A stretch of 64,000 nucleotides of DNA, from positions 434,001 through 498,000 of the forward strand of contig NZ_JACJPL010000015.1 of the NCBI RefSeq assembly GCF_014696065.1. The letters are read 5' to 3'. This stretch comes from Leptolyngbya sp. FACHB-261. Its GTDB lineage: Bacteria; Cyanobacteriota; Cyanobacteriia; FACHB-261. The translations under genes were made by a program, and so were the position numbers. A model generated the notes under the pieces. It did no database searches, was not told the origin of the DNA, and saw only the letters and a program-made list of their open reading frames with translations. This document shows, piece by piece, positions 52,783-62,504 of this stretch; within the stretch, counting starts at the first letter, position 1, and every line of letters starts with the position of its first letter.

Positions 52783-54972
52783 GTGCTAAAGCGGAATCTT
52801 GTGCGGTTGTCCTTTGTGCTGGGCTTAGGTCTAGCAACCACGTTGATTAGTGCAGGTGTGACGGTAGCAGTGCGCAGCGGACAACAGACCGCTCAACCTG
52901 CCAATTCTGAGCCTCAAACCATTGCCCTAGAACCCCGTAACACCACTGATACGGGCGCCACTTTTCGCCAGATCGCGCAGTTATCGACCACAGAGCAGAT
53001 CAGCCGTCTGGAGCAACTTGCCCGTAACGGTCGTTCTGAAACTGAACGCAGTCGAGCGCGTTACCGTCTAGCAGACCTTTATCTGCAATTGAACCGACCC
53101 GCTGAGGCCCTGCCCTCGCTTGAGGGGCTGGAGCGGGATTACCCCATGCTGGCCGATCAGGTTCTACTGTTGCGCGCTCGGGCTTACACCGCTGCCCGTA
53201 ACCCCGGTCAAGCTCAAGCCGTTTGGGAGCAAATTCTGACGGAGCATGCTCAAAGCCCGGTTGCCGCTGAGGCCCTTTATGCTCTCGGGCGCAGCAACCG
53301 GAACTACTGGGCACAAGCAATCAACCAATTCCCAGCCCACCCACGCAGTGGCGAGATTGCCCGAACGCTGCTAGCTCAGAATCCCAATCAGCCTGAGTTG
53401 ATGCTATTGCTGGCGCGCTACTCGCCAGAGCGTAAGACCACAGTGCCAGTGCTAGACCGTCTGGTGCGCAGCTACGCCTCACGTCTGCGGGCCGAAGACT
53501 GGGAAGCTGTGGCCTTTGGCTACTGGCAGAATCGTCAGTTTGCCAAAGCAGCTAGCGCCTATGCCCGCGCCCCTCAATCTGCTCGCAATCTGTATCGAGC
53601 TGGCCGCAGCCTGCAACTCTCGGGTGACAGTCGCCGCGCCTACAGTTACTACACCCGCGTTGCCACGCAGTTCCCCAACGACGTTGATGCCGGTAACGCC
53701 CTACTGCGTATTCCTGGGGTTACCACCGCTCAAAATGCGCTGCCCTGGCTAGACCAAGCAATCGCTAACCACCCGACCAGAGCCGCAGAAGCGGTTTTGG
53801 CTAAAGCAAAGGTCTATGACCGCTCAAACAGCGCGCAGGCAGCCAGTGCCGCCCGCAACCTATTGCTTAGCCGCTACGCCAACACAGAAGCTGCGGCTGA
53901 GCTGAGTTGGGAATTAGCTCGTGCTCGGGCACAACGGGGTGATTTGAGTGGAGCCATTCAGCAGGCGCAAGCAGTGGCTTCCGCAGCCCCTGCCGACAGC
54001 GAAACAGCCCCTCAGCTAATGTTCTGGGCAGGCAAATGGTCGCAGCGACTCGGACAAGCTGACCGGGCTAGAGGCTTTTTCCAACAGGTGCTCAATCGTT
54101 ACCCACAGTCGTATTACGCTTGGCGGTCAGCGGGTCTTCTGGGCTGGCCTGTCGGGGATTTCCTCAATGCTCGGCGAGTAGCCTACAGCATTCAACCCCC
54201 AAGTCGGGGTAATCTCACGGCTGGATCTACACAGGTCCAGGAGTTGTACCTCCTGGGCTCAGGCATCGATGCCTGGCAACGCTGGCAAGCGGAGCTGCCC
54301 GAGCGGATCAACCTCAGTGTTGCCCAACAGTTTACCGATGGCCTGCTACGCCTGGAAGTGAACGACAACCTGGAGGCACTTGACCAGATTTCCAGCTTGC
54401 TCTGGCAAGATATCCCCTCCGAGCAACGCTCCAACCTGGAAGCACTCAAGCAGCAACCCTATTTCTGGGAAGCGCTTTATCCCATGCAGTACCGGGAGGG
54501 CATTACTACCTGGGCCCAGAGCCGGAACTTGAACCCGCTGTTGGTGATGGCCCTGATCCGTCAAGAATCGCGGTTTGAACCCAATATCCGCTCCTCAGCT
54601 GGCGCGACGGGTCTCATGCAAGTCATGCCTGGCACAGGTGACTGGATCGCTAGCAAAATCGGTCTGGGAAGCTACTCGTTGAGCAATCCCAACGATAATC
54701 TCAAGCTGGGCACCTGGTATTTGGACTACACCCATCGCGAATACAGCAACAACTCGATGCTGGCGGTCGCTAGCTATAACGCTGGTCCTGGGAATGTGTC
54801 AAGCTGGGTGAGACGCTTCGGGTTGAGGGACGCTGACGAGTTCGTCGAGAGCATCCCGTTCTCGGAGACCCGAGGTTACGTCAAGTTAGTCTTTGAGAAC
54901 TACTGGAACTATCTGCGTCTGTACTCTCCTGATATTCATCAGGAGCTAGCTCAGTTCCAGGCAGACCAGTAA
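52783..54972 (+). CDS. Soluble lytic transglycosylase with superhelical N-terminus
   Basis: A 729-residue exported murein hydrolase. GTG 52783 starts a signal peptide or anchor (LSFVLGLGLATTLISAGV). Residues about 60-560 are helical TPR/Slt-like repeats (RLEQLARNGRSETERSRARYRLADLYLQ and so on). The C-terminal SLT domain (about 580-700) has ALIRQESRFEPNIRSSAGATGLMQVMP with the catalytic Glu, and AVASYNAGPGNVSSW. It cleaves peptidoglycan to give 1,6-anhydro ends. The 268 bases before it (52515-52782) contain no gene. Confidence 0.9.
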   Translation: MLKRNLVRLSFVLGLGLATTLISAGVTVAVRSGQQTAQPANSEPQTIALEPRNTTDTGATFRQIAQLSTTEQISRLEQLARNGRSETERSRARYRLADLYLQLNRPAEALPSLEGLERDYPMLADQVLLLRARAYTAARNPGQAQAVWEQILTEHAQSPVAAEALYALGRSNRNYWAQAINQFPAHPRSGEIARTLLAQNPNQPELMLLLARYSPERKTTVPVLDRLVRSYASRLRAEDWEAVAFGYWQNRQFAKAASAYARAPQSARNLYRAGRSLQLSGDSRRAYSYYTRVATQFPNDVDAGNALLRIPGVTTAQNALPWLDQAIANHPTRAAEAVLAKAKVYDRSNSAQAASAARNLLLSRYANTEAAAELSWELARARAQRGDLSGAIQQAQAVASAAPADSETAPQLMFWAGKWSQRLGQADRARGFFQQVLNRYPQSYYAWRSAGLLGWPVGDFLNARRVAYSIQPPSRGNLTAGSTQVQELYLLGSGIDAWQRWQAELPERINLSVAQQFTDGLLRLEVNDNLEALDQISSLLWQDIPSEQRSNLEALKQQPYFWEALYPMQYREGITTWAQSRNLNPLLVMALIRQESRFEPNIRSSAGATGLMQVMPGTGDWIASKIGLGSYSLSNPNDNLKLGTWYLDYTHREYSNNSMLAVASYNAGPGNVSSWVRRFGLRDADEFVESIPFSETRGYVKLVFENYWNYLRLYSPDIHQELAQFQADQ

Positions 54973-55074
54973 GGCTTGCAGAGACAGAGACAGGTTCAAC
55001 GGTCACAAGTCGGTTTCAGGGTGCTGTTATCGTAGTGTGCAAATGGGCCTGATATAGGAGCGGGTAGTTTTTGG

Positions 55075-55803
55075 ATGGGGACAACCTATCAACGAGTACT
55101 GCTGAAACTCAGCGGTGAAGCTTTAATGGGCGAACTCGCCTATGGCATTGACCCCAGTGTCGTGCAATCGATTGCGCTAGAAGTGGCTGAAGTGGTCAAG
55201 GCAGGGGTAGAGGTTGCCATCGTCGTAGGCGGCGGCAACATTTTTCGAGGCGTAAAGGGCGCGGCAGCAGGCATGGACCGCGCTACCGCAGACTATATTG
55301 GCATGATCGCCACGGTGATGAACTGCTTGACCCTGCAGGACTCACTGGAGCGAGAGAACGTGCCGACCCGAGTCCAATCGGCGATTACGATGCAGGAGGT
55401 GGCTGAGCCCTACATTCGTCGTCGCGCCATCCGCCACCTGGAAAAAAAACGGGTAGTTATTTTTGGTGCAGGCTCTGGCAATCCCTTCTTCACCACAGAT
55501 ACGACCGCAGCCCTACGGGCGGCTGAGATCGATGCGGAGGTTATCTTCAAAGCGACGAAGGTGGATGGCATATACGATGCAGATCCCAAAAAGCACCCTG
55601 GAGCTCGCCGTTTCCAAAGTCTGACCTACAGCCACGTGCTCACCCACGACCTGCAAGTCATGGACAGTACGGCCATTGCGTTGTGCAAAGACAATAACAT
55701 TCCCATTGTGGTCTTTGATCTAACTGTTAGCGGAAACGTGCGTCGGGCTGTAATGGGAGAATCGATTGGAACGATTGTCGGAGGGTCCCATGAAGTTATC
55801 TGA
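55075..55803 (+). CDS. pyrH: UMP kinase
   Basis: Phosphorylates UMP to UDP. A 242-residue enzyme of the aspartokinase fold: [43 protein letters not shown] and [17 protein letters not shown]. The ribosome-binding site is GGAGCGGGT. It overlaps frr by 14 bases and shares its operon, a frequent bacterial order. Confidence 0.95.
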   Translation: MGTTYQRVLLKLSGEALMGELAYGIDPSVVQSIALEVAEVVKAGVEVAIVVGGGNIFRGVKGAAAGMDRATADYIGMIATVMNCLTLQDSLERENVPTRVQSAITMQEVAEPYIRRRAIRHLEKKRVVIFGAGSGNPFFTTDTTAALRAAEIDAEVIFKATKVDGIYDADPKKHPGARRFQSLTYSHVLTHDLQVMDSTAIALCKDNNIPIVVFDLTVSGNVRRAVMGESIGTIVGGSHEVI

Positions 55804-56338
55804 AGTCGAGTCCCGGATGCAGAAGGCTGTCGAAGCAGCCCAGCGGGACTTCAACACAATCCGCACAGGTCGTGCCAGTGGCTCATTACTGGATCGGGTG
55901 ATGGTGGAATACTATGGCACCCCCACCCCTTTGAAATCTCTTGCTAACGTGGCAACCCCAGATGCCAGCACAATCACGATCCAACCGTTCGACCGCACTT
56001 CGCTGAACTTGATTGAGAAATCAATCTCGCTGTCTGATATCGGTCTGACACCTAGCAACGATGGTTCGCTGATTCGCCTGAACATTCCACCCCTGACCTC
56101 TGAACGTCGCAAGGAACTCGTGAAAACTGTTTCCAAGCTTGCAGAAGAAGGTAAGGTTGCTATCCGCAACATTCGCCGCGATGCTGTGGATTCGGTTCGG
56201 AAGGAAGAGAAGAACAGCGAAATCTCCAAAGATGAAGCGCTCGACCGCCAAGATGCGATCCAAAAGCTTACAGATCGCTACACTCACAAAATCGACGAGT
56301 TGCTAGCTAACAAGGAGAAAGAGATCAGCACCGTTTAA
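55790..56338 (+). CDS. frr: Ribosome recycling factor
   Basis: Dissociates ribosomes after termination together with EF-G. ATG 55790 ([16 protein letters not shown]) is chosen because GGAGGG lies 5 bases upstream, inside pyrH; the longer frame is not family-like. 182 residues: [19 protein letters not shown] and the hinge [30 protein letters not shown] and a terminal coiled coil. Overlap with pyrH by 14 bases suggests translational coupling. Confidence 0.95.
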   Translation: MKLSEVESRMQKAVEAAQRDFNTIRTGRASGSLLDRVMVEYYGTPTPLKSLANVATPDASTITIQPFDRTSLNLIEKSISLSDIGLTPSNDGSLIRLNIPPLTSERRKELVKTVSKLAEEGKVAIRNIRRDAVDSVRKEEKNSEISKDEALDRQDAIQKLTDRYTHKIDELLANKEKEISTV

Positions 56339-56375
56339 GGCAGTTGGCTAGGACCGTGCGGTTTTATAAGTGTGT

Positions 56376-56510
56376 CCCACAAGTTGATGTCTGGAGTGTT
56401 TATGCAACTGCCCGTGCAGGTTAGGTCACTCTTGAGGCTAGACAGCCCCCTCTAGTTATCTAGCTAGTTATCTAGCCCCAGTCCGATGTCTCCAGGTCTC
56501 AACTTGTGGG
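56376..56510. repeat. Possible miniature inverted-repeat element
   Basis: CCCACAAGTTGA-TGTCTGGA (56376-56395) and TCCAGGTC-TCAACTTGTGGG (56491-56510) are inverted repeats of 20 bases with 17 matches, around about 95 bases that contain a tandem TAGTTATCTAGC duplication. No clear target-site duplication is visible. It could be a MITE or a large stem-loop after the pyrH-frr operon. Confidence 0.45.
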
Positions 56511-56517
56511 CAATAGT

Positions 56518-56565
56518 ACAGGTCCTTAGGCAGGCCAATCGTTCGAGATTAAGCCTGGGACCTGT
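56518..56565. terminator. Inverted repeat, possible bidirectional terminator
   Basis: ACAGGTCC pairs perfectly with GGACCTGT, with an inner AGGC/GCCT, between frr and the convergent pentapeptide-repeat gene. No strong T run is present, so it is only a candidate. Confidence 0.45.
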
Positions 56566-56585
56566 AAGGTGGGCTATCAATAAGC

Positions 56586-58274
56586 TTAGAAAGTGGCTTG
56601 ATTACCATACAGACGAATCTGTTGACCGCGTGAATTGATTACTGTTGTATGGGTTGGAGCGTGAAAAAAGCTTAAGTCATCGATAGCTTTAGCTAAAATC
56701 TTCCCCAACGTAGATCTCAAGCGAAAGATTTGCTTGAGTTGAGTATAGGACTTTGGTATTGCGATTTTGTCTGAAGCCATACTTTTCTGACCTAATGCTT
56801 CAACTGTTTGCCAGGTAGCTTCAGAGTCTTTAAAGGGAGCAATCGCTAGATAAAGTGTTGGCAAGAGCTGCTCATCACTCTCCACTGCGAAGGTCAGCAC
56901 GGTTTTACGTCGAGTGATCTCAATGCTTGGCGGTCTTTGCAGTTCAGGGTGCTGTCGAGCAATTTGGCGATAGACTGCCGCTAAGGTAAAGTTGGCGTCC
57001 TGGTCAAGCACCGCTTCTACAACAATGCGAAGGATAGGTGAAATGTCACTAAAAAAGTCGCGAGCTTCCTCAGCATTAAATCGAACAATGCGACTGCCAT
57101 CTCCCTTCATGCTGAGGTCAACCCAATCGCAAATCATGCCCTCGGTTTTCAGACTAAAACGAGGCACACCGAACACCTGAGCACCAGTCAAAACAGCTCC
57201 ACTCAGATCCGCTTCAAGCCAATCTGCGGCAATCAAATTGGCTTCGGTTAAATCGGACTGAGCTAGACAAGTGCTTGAAAGGATAGCTTTGGTTAACGTG
57301 GCGCGGCGCAAACTAGCTCGACTAAGATTGGCTTCACTCAGGTCAGCTCGGGTCAGGTTAGCTGTGTTCAAGTTAGCCCCTATTAACTTCGCTTCTACTA
57401 GGCTAGCTTCACTCAAGTCGGCACCAGTCAAATCTGCTTCTCGTAAGGTCGTGCAGCGTAGAGTTGCCCCCATTAAATCTGCATTACGGAGACAAGCACC
57501 GCGCAGATTTGCCCAACTTAGATTTGCTCTTCCTAAATTTGCCTCGATCAAGATGGCTTCGCAGAGATTAGCACTATCAAGATCAGCCCAGCCAAGCTCC
57601 GCTTTACTAAGATTAGCTTCACTCAAATTGGCTTCGTTGAACTGCGTTTTATGTAAATCTGTCCCTACTAATTTGGCTCGGCTTAGATTGGCATTGCGCA
57701 GATTCGCTTCTTGAAGGTTGGCCTCACTTAAGTTAGCGCCACTCAAGTCCCGCCGACTTAGGTCAGCGCCGTTAAGATCGGCCCCTCGCAGGTCAACAGC
57801 TTTTAGCTTCGCCTCGCTTAAGTTGACCTCACTCAAGCTTGCTAAGCGTAGGTTAGCGCCGCCAAGATTAGCGCCACTGAGATTAGCACCGTTCAAGTTG
57901 GCTAATTTCAAGTTGGCGTTGCTTAAATCAGCTAATCGTAAAATAGCTAGTTTAAGATCGGCACCACTGAGATTAGCACCACTGAGATTAGCACCACTGA
58001 GATTAGCACCACTGAGATTAGCACCACTGAGATTAGCACCACTGAGATTAGCACCACTGAGATTGACCAGTCGGAGATTGGCAGCGCTGAGGTTAGCGAG
58101 TCTGAGGTTAGAGCCCATGAGATTAGCCAGCCGCAAACTGGCTGTACTCAAATGAGCTCCAATCAAGCTAGCTCCGGTGAGATTTACGCCAACGAGGTTA
58201 GCCCCGATCAGGTGGGCAACAGCAAAGTTCCTGTCTCCTTGAGCGTAGCGCTGTAGCAGTTCATCGGCTTCCAT
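56586..58274 (-). CDS. Pentapeptide-repeat protein with an unfamiliar C-terminal domain
   Basis: A 562-residue protein. Residues about 20-380 consist of about seventy A(N/D)Lxx pentapeptide units forming a right-handed beta-helix (NLSGANLSGANLSGANL and so on). After residue 380 there is a mixed domain: LKTEGMICDWVDLSMKGDG, FFSDISPILRIVVEAVLD, then an alpha/beta part with TVLTFAVESDEQLLPTLYLAI. The function of that domain is not known to me. No signal peptide or membrane segment appears. Its 3' end lies against the hairpin at 56518-56565. Confidence 0.87.
   Translation of the reverse strand: MEADELLQRYAQGDRNFAVAHLIGANLVGVNLTGASLIGAHLSTASLRLANLMGSNLRLANLSAANLRLVNLSGANLSGANLSGANLSGANLSGANLSGANLSGADLKLAILRLADLSNANLKLANLNGANLSGANLGGANLRLASLSEVNLSEAKLKAVDLRGADLNGADLSRRDLSGANLSEANLQEANLRNANLSRAKLVGTDLHKTQFNEANLSEANLSKAELGWADLDSANLCEAILIEANLGRANLSWANLRGACLRNADLMGATLRCTTLREADLTGADLSEASLVEAKLIGANLNTANLTRADLSEANLSRASLRRATLTKAILSSTCLAQSDLTEANLIAADWLEADLSGAVLTGAQVFGVPRFSLKTEGMICDWVDLSMKGDGSRIVRFNAEEARDFFSDISPILRIVVEAVLDQDANFTLAAVYRQIARQHPELQRPPSIEITRRKTVLTFAVESDEQLLPTLYLAIAPFKDSEATWQTVEALGQKSMASDKIAIPKSYTQLKQIFRLRSTLGKILAKAIDDLSFFHAPTHTTVINSRGQQIRLYGNQATF
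57961..58065 (-). repeat. Near-perfect 15-bp tandem repeats inside the pentapeptide gene
   Basis: Seven units of GCACCACTGAGATTA (minus strand: one ANLSG pentapeptide each); six are identical and the seventh differs in its last base. Other units of the gene are much more diverged, so this stretch probably expanded recently by slippage. Confidence 0.9.
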
Positions 58275-58673
58275 ATCGCCTGTGTCTCAAACCAAGCGGG
58301 CTAGTACAAGATGCCCCGAAAATCAAACTTGAGAACTGCCTGGAGCCTCCAGGTTGCGCGGGGTTATGCATATACAGCACTCATGCAATGAAGAGAGATG
58401 GCCGAGCTTAAGACCAAGGCTGATTCAGGGTCAAGGGTGACGCTGCCCAGGTAGCAAAACGAGAAAGCCGTGCTACGTTTGCAGCACCCACAGCCCTAGC
58501 GGGCAATCGACACGTCGGCCTCTATCTTGCTCCCAGGCAATAATGGCCCTGAGCGCTAGAGGTACCCGCCTATCACTCTACCGGAGCCATGAGGAGATGT
58601 CATGCCGTCCCTGACCTGAAACCAGTTTCGACTCAGGTAGAGCAGAACAACATCACGCTTTTTCAGGTCAGCT

Positions 58674-60302
58674 TTACCCTTCGGTTTGTGAGTTCAAGGT
58701 TAAAACGGGTGCCGTTTCGCTGAGCTTGAGGCTGGGGTGATCACTTTGAATCTGGTGCACATTCCATTCATTCTTAAATAGCAGGACTGGACGGTTCACA
58801 GCGTCCTTGACCACCATCGTGTTGAACAGACGGCCGACCTTCTCGAGGGCAGGCCAACCCCCCACCACCCAGCGGGCAGCTGAGTAGGGCAGCATTTCCA
58901 GATGCGTTTCAACCCCATATTCGTTTTGGAGCCGGAACTGTACAACTTCAAATTGCAACTGCCCAACCGCAGCCAGAATGGGATCTCGCTTTGACTCATC
59001 GCTTGAATACATAATTTGAACGGCGCCCTCTTCTCGCAGTTCTGACACTCCCTTATGGAAGGACTTGAACTTCGAAGATTCAGGATTGCGCAGAAAGGCG
59101 AATAAGCTCGGCGAGAAGTAAGGAATTCCCTCAAATTCGAGTTTTTGGCCTACACAAATGGTGTCCCCAATCGAGAACACGCCTGGGTTATTGAGACCGA
59201 CGATGTCGCCTGGATACGCTTCTTCAATCGACTCACGCCCCTGGGCAAAGAGCTTTTGCGGACGGGACAGGCGCACGTTTTTGCCGGAGCGTACATGCTG
59301 TACAGTCATGTCCTTCTCAAATTTGCCCGAGCAGACTCGCACAAACGCGACTCGGTCTCGGTGTTTGGGGTCCATGTTGGCCTGAAGCTTAAACACGAAT
59401 CCCGAAAACTCCTCGCGCGTCGGCTCGATGCAGCCTAGCGTGCTTTGGTAGCTTGCCGGTTTGAGCGCATGGTCCAAAAAGGACTGGAGAAACAGCTCCA
59501 CCCCAAAGTTAGTCATGGCGCTACCGAAGAACACAGGGGTCTGCTCTCCTGCATGTACCGCTTCTAAATCTAGTGCTGGACCAATTCCCTCCAAAACCTC
59601 CAGTTCCTCTTTGAACTGATAATAGAGATCCTGCTCTAGGAGAGCCTCAATGCGGGGATCTCCCAGGTTAACGACTGTGTCGATCGCCTCTCGAGAACCA
59701 TGCTCCCGGCGTTCAAACAAATGAATCTGTTGGCTAGCACGGTCATAAACGCCCTTAAAACGGTCGCCCATGCCAATTGGCCAGTTGACGGCGTAGGTTT
59801 GCAGACCTAGTTCCTGCTCAATCTCATCGAGCAGGGCCAACGGTTCACGTCCCGGCCGATCCAGCTTATTGATAAAAGTGAAGATCGGAATCCGGCGCAG
59901 CCGACAGACCTCGAACAGCTTGCGGGTCTGTGGCTCCAAGCCTTTGGCCGCATCGACCAGCATGACTGCATTGTCTGCAGCGACTAGCGTGCGGTAGGTA
60001 TCTTCGGAGAAGTCTTGGTGACCCGGCGTGTCCAGTAGATTAATCTGGCAGTCGTTGTAATCAAACTGTAAAACTGTCGAAGTAATCGAAATACCGCGCT
60101 GCTGCTCCATCTCCATCCAGTCAGAGGTGGCGCTGCGCTGATTACGCCTAGCCTTCACCGCCCCTGCCAGGTGGATTGCACCTCCGTAAAGCAGTAGCTT
60201 TTCTGTCAGCGTAGTCTTACCAGCGTCGGGGTGCGAGATAATCGCGAAGGTTCGGCGCTTCTCAACGGCCTGTTGCAGTTCATCGTGCAGTTCGCTGGGC
60301 AT
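58674..60302 (-). CDS. prfC: Peptide chain release factor 3
   Basis: A GTPase that recycles RF1 and RF2 after termination. 542 residues: [14 protein letters not shown] (P-loop, from about 24), RGISITSTV (G2), DTPGHQDF (G3) and NKLDRPG (G4), followed by the domains typical of RF3 including [20 protein letters not shown]. Start ATG 60302. The 399 bases on its 3' side (58275-58673) show no gene, structured RNA or repeat that I can support. Confidence 0.95.
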   Translation of the reverse strand: MPSELHDELQQAVEKRRTFAIISHPDAGKTTLTEKLLLYGGAIHLAGAVKARRNQRSATSDWMEMEQQRGISITSTVLQFDYNDCQINLLDTPGHQDFSEDTYRTLVAADNAVMLVDAAKGLEPQTRKLFEVCRLRRIPIFTFINKLDRPGREPLALLDEIEQELGLQTYAVNWPIGMGDRFKGVYDRASQQIHLFERREHGSREAIDTVVNLGDPRIEALLEQDLYYQFKEELEVLEGIGPALDLEAVHAGEQTPVFFGSAMTNFGVELFLQSFLDHALKPASYQSTLGCIEPTREEFSGFVFKLQANMDPKHRDRVAFVRVCSGKFEKDMTVQHVRSGKNVRLSRPQKLFAQGRESIEEAYPGDIVGLNNPGVFSIGDTICVGQKLEFEGIPYFSPSLFAFLRNPESSKFKSFHKGVSELREEGAVQIMYSSDESKRDPILAAVGQLQFEVVQFRLQNEYGVETHLEMLPYSAARWVVGGWPALEKVGRLFNTMVVKDAVNRPVLLFKNEWNVHQIQSDHPSLKLSETAPVLTLNSQTEG

Positions 60303-60419
60303 GGAGGTTGGCAGAAATGCTCACGGTGTCAACCTCCCCATTCTATGAAAGGCTTCCCATTCTATGAAAGGTCAGCTAAGCCAGGCAGAGCTTAGCAGTT
60401 CAGAACCCACCAATAGCAA

Positions 60420-60569
60420 TTAGCGTTCAATCCAATTGGCAACCATCAGCAGCGGCTGCTGGGCAGTGAGTTGCGCTCCGCTCTGCATTGGCACAGGGGG
60501 TTGCTGAGTCTCAATCACCAGGCTCAACGCAAATGTTGCCGTGACAGCAAGCAGTAACTTCTCTAGCAT
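60420..60569 (-). CDS. Small exported or membrane-anchored peptide, 49 residues
   Basis: ATG 60569 is preceded by GAGGAG 8 bases upstream. The product has one hydrophobic N-terminal segment (LLLAVTATFALSLVIE) and a short polar tail. A longer frame upstream starts in a region without a good site. It stands between prfC and purN on the same strand. No family is recognised. Confidence 0.5.
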   Translation of the reverse strand: MLEKLLLAVTATFALSLVIETQQPPVPMQSGAQLTAQQPLLMVANWIER

Positions 60570-60710
60570 GACTTCACTCCTCATCAAACAGCCCACTCTC
60601 AGTGTGGTCTGCTCTCTAGTAAAGAGCTCCAACCTACGATTAGGGTTCCGTAAATTCTGAGGTTTTTCTTTTAAGGAGTATGCAAAGTCCAGCAGATTTA
60701 CGGTATAAAC

Positions 60711-61361
60711 CTAGTTTTCTGGCAGAGTCGGTAACACTCGGACCCGATGCTCACCTACCTGGACTCGTCCACTTGCGACTAGAGCCACAGCCTCAACCAG
60801 AATTCGATGCTCTTGCTGATGAATGCGTTCAGCCAGTGTAGCGGCTGTATCATCGGCTTGGACAGGCACCGCCGCCTGACAAACAATCGGACCGCTATCA
60901 ACCGCCAGCCGCACAATATGCACGGTGCAGCCCGTCACCTTGACTCCGTAATCTAGAGCTTGCTCCACGGCTCTAATCCCTGGAAAGCTCGGCAGTAAGC
61001 TGGGGTGCAGGTTCAGAATGCGGTTCGGAAACGTGTTGATCAAAACCTCAGTGACGCGGCGCATCCAGCCAGCCATCACCACCCAGTCCACTTGAGCTTC
61101 TTTTAAACAGCTAACAATGTCATGATCCAAGTCCTCGCGTCGAGGATAAGCCCGGTGATTGAGCAGTTGAGTTGAGATACCCAAACGTTCAGCCCGTTGA
61201 CGAACTAGCGCATCAGGGTTGTTGTAGATCAGAATCCCAATTTCTGCGTTAGGGATTTCGCCTGCTTGGATAGCCTCAGCTAGGGCCTGAAAATTGCTGC
61301 CATTGCCAGAAGCCAGAACGCCCAAACGCAGAGCAGGCGTTGCTCCAGAGTTGCCAGTCAT
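60711..61361 (-). CDS. purN: Phosphoribosylglycinamide formyltransferase
   Basis: Transfers the formyl group from 10-formyltetrahydrofolate to GAR in purine synthesis. 216 residues: GVLASGNGSNFQALAEAI, NLHPSLLPSFPGIRAVEQAL with catalytic Asn and His, and VDSGPIVCQAAVPV with the catalytic Asp. A second purine-synthesis gene, purB, lies far away in this window, so the pathway genes are dispersed. Confidence 0.95.
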   Translation of the reverse strand: MTGNSGATPALRLGVLASGNGSNFQALAEAIQAGEIPNAEIGILIYNNPDALVRQRAERLGISTQLLNHRAYPRREDLDHDIVSCLKEAQVDWVVMAGWMRRVTEVLINTFPNRILNLHPSLLPSFPGIRAVEQALDYGVKVTGCTVHIVRLAVDSGPIVCQAAVPVQADDTAATLAERIHQQEHRILVEAVALVASGRVQVGEHRVRVLPTLPEN

Positions 61362-61447
61362 GGGTAATGTTAGGATCCGAGTACCTGAACCAACCTACTA
61401 CTGAATCAGAGTCCTAAGACTCGAAGTTTTCTTTTATCTATCGCCGC

Positions 61448-61888
61448 ATGCTCGATCCTGTGTCAGATCCGACTGCTCCCATCAGAACTGAACCGAAAGC
61501 GACTGACCTTGACTGGCGTCAACAGTTAGTGCAGTTAGACAATGAGCTGTCTAAACGCCCCATCGCCTTGGATCCAGGGGGTTACTTTGTGATCTACTTG
61601 GACCGCGAGGCCAAGCTGATCTGCGCCAAACACTACACCAATACAATCAACGAAAAAGGTTTAGCAGTCGATCCAGCTACCGGTAAGCCCATTCCAGTCC
61701 GAGGCAAGGTAGAGCGCGTTCCTACGCGTACTTTTCAAGGGCGTACTGCTAAGGAATTAGCAGCTGAGGTGCTAGAGCGGACTCGGCCCTGTCCAGTCAC
61801 CTACCTGGACCACGCCGCTTACTTAGGACGGGAATTTCAGAAAGCAGAAGCAGCTTTGCTATCTGGCCAGGATTACATCCAAGATTAG
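61448..61888 (+). CDS. DUF4346 protein
   Basis: A 146-residue protein of the DUF4346 type seen in cyanobacteria: PIALDPGGYFVIYLDREAKLICAKHYTNTINEKGLAVDP, then ELAAEVLERTRPCPVTYLDHAAYLGREFQKAEAAL. DUF4346 is also found attached to dihydropteroate synthase-like proteins, but its biochemical role is not settled. It is transcribed away from purN with a gap of 86 bases, suggesting a shared divergent promoter region. Confidence 0.82.
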   Translation: MLDPVSDPTAPIRTEPKATDLDWRQQLVQLDNELSKRPIALDPGGYFVIYLDREAKLICAKHYTNTINEKGLAVDPATGKPIPVRGKVERVPTRTFQGRTAKELAAEVLERTRPCPVTYLDHAAYLGREFQKAEAALLSGQDYIQD

Positions 61889-61985
61889 GGACAAATGTAA
61901 GCTCCAGACCGTTAGCTTGCTGAGACGTAGCTCACTGAGAAGTGCCGTTCTGAGTGCAAGACAAACAGGCTAGACAAACAGGCTC

Positions 61986-62339
61986 ATGCTAGAGTGCCCT
62001 CGCTGTCACCAACCGGTTAGCTCCACTGACGTCACTTGCCCAGTTTGCAGTGAGACGCTCAAAGCTCATGGTCATCCGGGTATGCCGTTGCACCGAGCTG
62101 AGAGAGGTGCTTTTCTGTGTGATACCTGTGTCTACCAGGCCGATGATAGTTGTACTTTTCCTCAGCGGCCCCAGGCCTTGTCCTGTACGCTTTATCGTAG
62201 CCAGCAGGTTGTGCATTTGACAGCTGCTGAAGTCAAAGCCCGCTACCGGGCTCAGTTAGGGATGGGCGAACGGCGCTATTTCTGGATAGGCTTGGGAGCA
62301 GTTGTAGTTCTGGCCGTCGCTTTCACTCTGCTGCGCTAG
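61986..62339 (+). CDS. Zinc-ribbon protein with a C-terminal membrane segment
   Basis: A 117-residue protein. Two CxxC pairs near the N-terminus (CPRCHQP and CPVCSET) form a zinc ribbon; another CDTCVYQADDSC at 45-56 with YTFPQRP-like ending can bind a second metal. The C-terminus (YFWIGLGAVVVLAVAFTLL) is a single membrane helix. It sits in a run of cyanobacterial genes from DUF4346 to prmA. The function is not known. Confidence 0.75.
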   Translation: MLECPRCHQPVSSTDVTCPVCSETLKAHGHPGMPLHRAERGAFLCDTCVYQADDSCTFPQRPQALSCTLYRSQQVVHLTAAEVKARYRAQLGMGERRYFWIGLGAVVVLAVAFTLLR

Positions 62340-62504
62340 CCTGCGCAGCAATTTAACCTGCTTTCTCGCTCTGATTACCGATTCAACCGATTGAGTCAGA
62401 TTCCTTACGGGTAGGCCTTTGCTGGCAGACATTGCAGCAACAAGTTCTAGGAGTGCTCCTAGCCGCCACATGCACGAACCTTAGACCGCAATTAGAGAGC
62501 AACC

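Noticed and set aside
57271-58155. Plus-strand ORFs reading Leu/Ala/Ser repeats
   Set aside because: They are the antisense of the pentapeptide-repeat gene and follow its 15-base periodicity.
58275-58673. Possible small RNA in the 399-base gap before prfC's 3' end
   Set aside because: No convincing stem with conserved loop, promoter or terminator could be assigned by eye.
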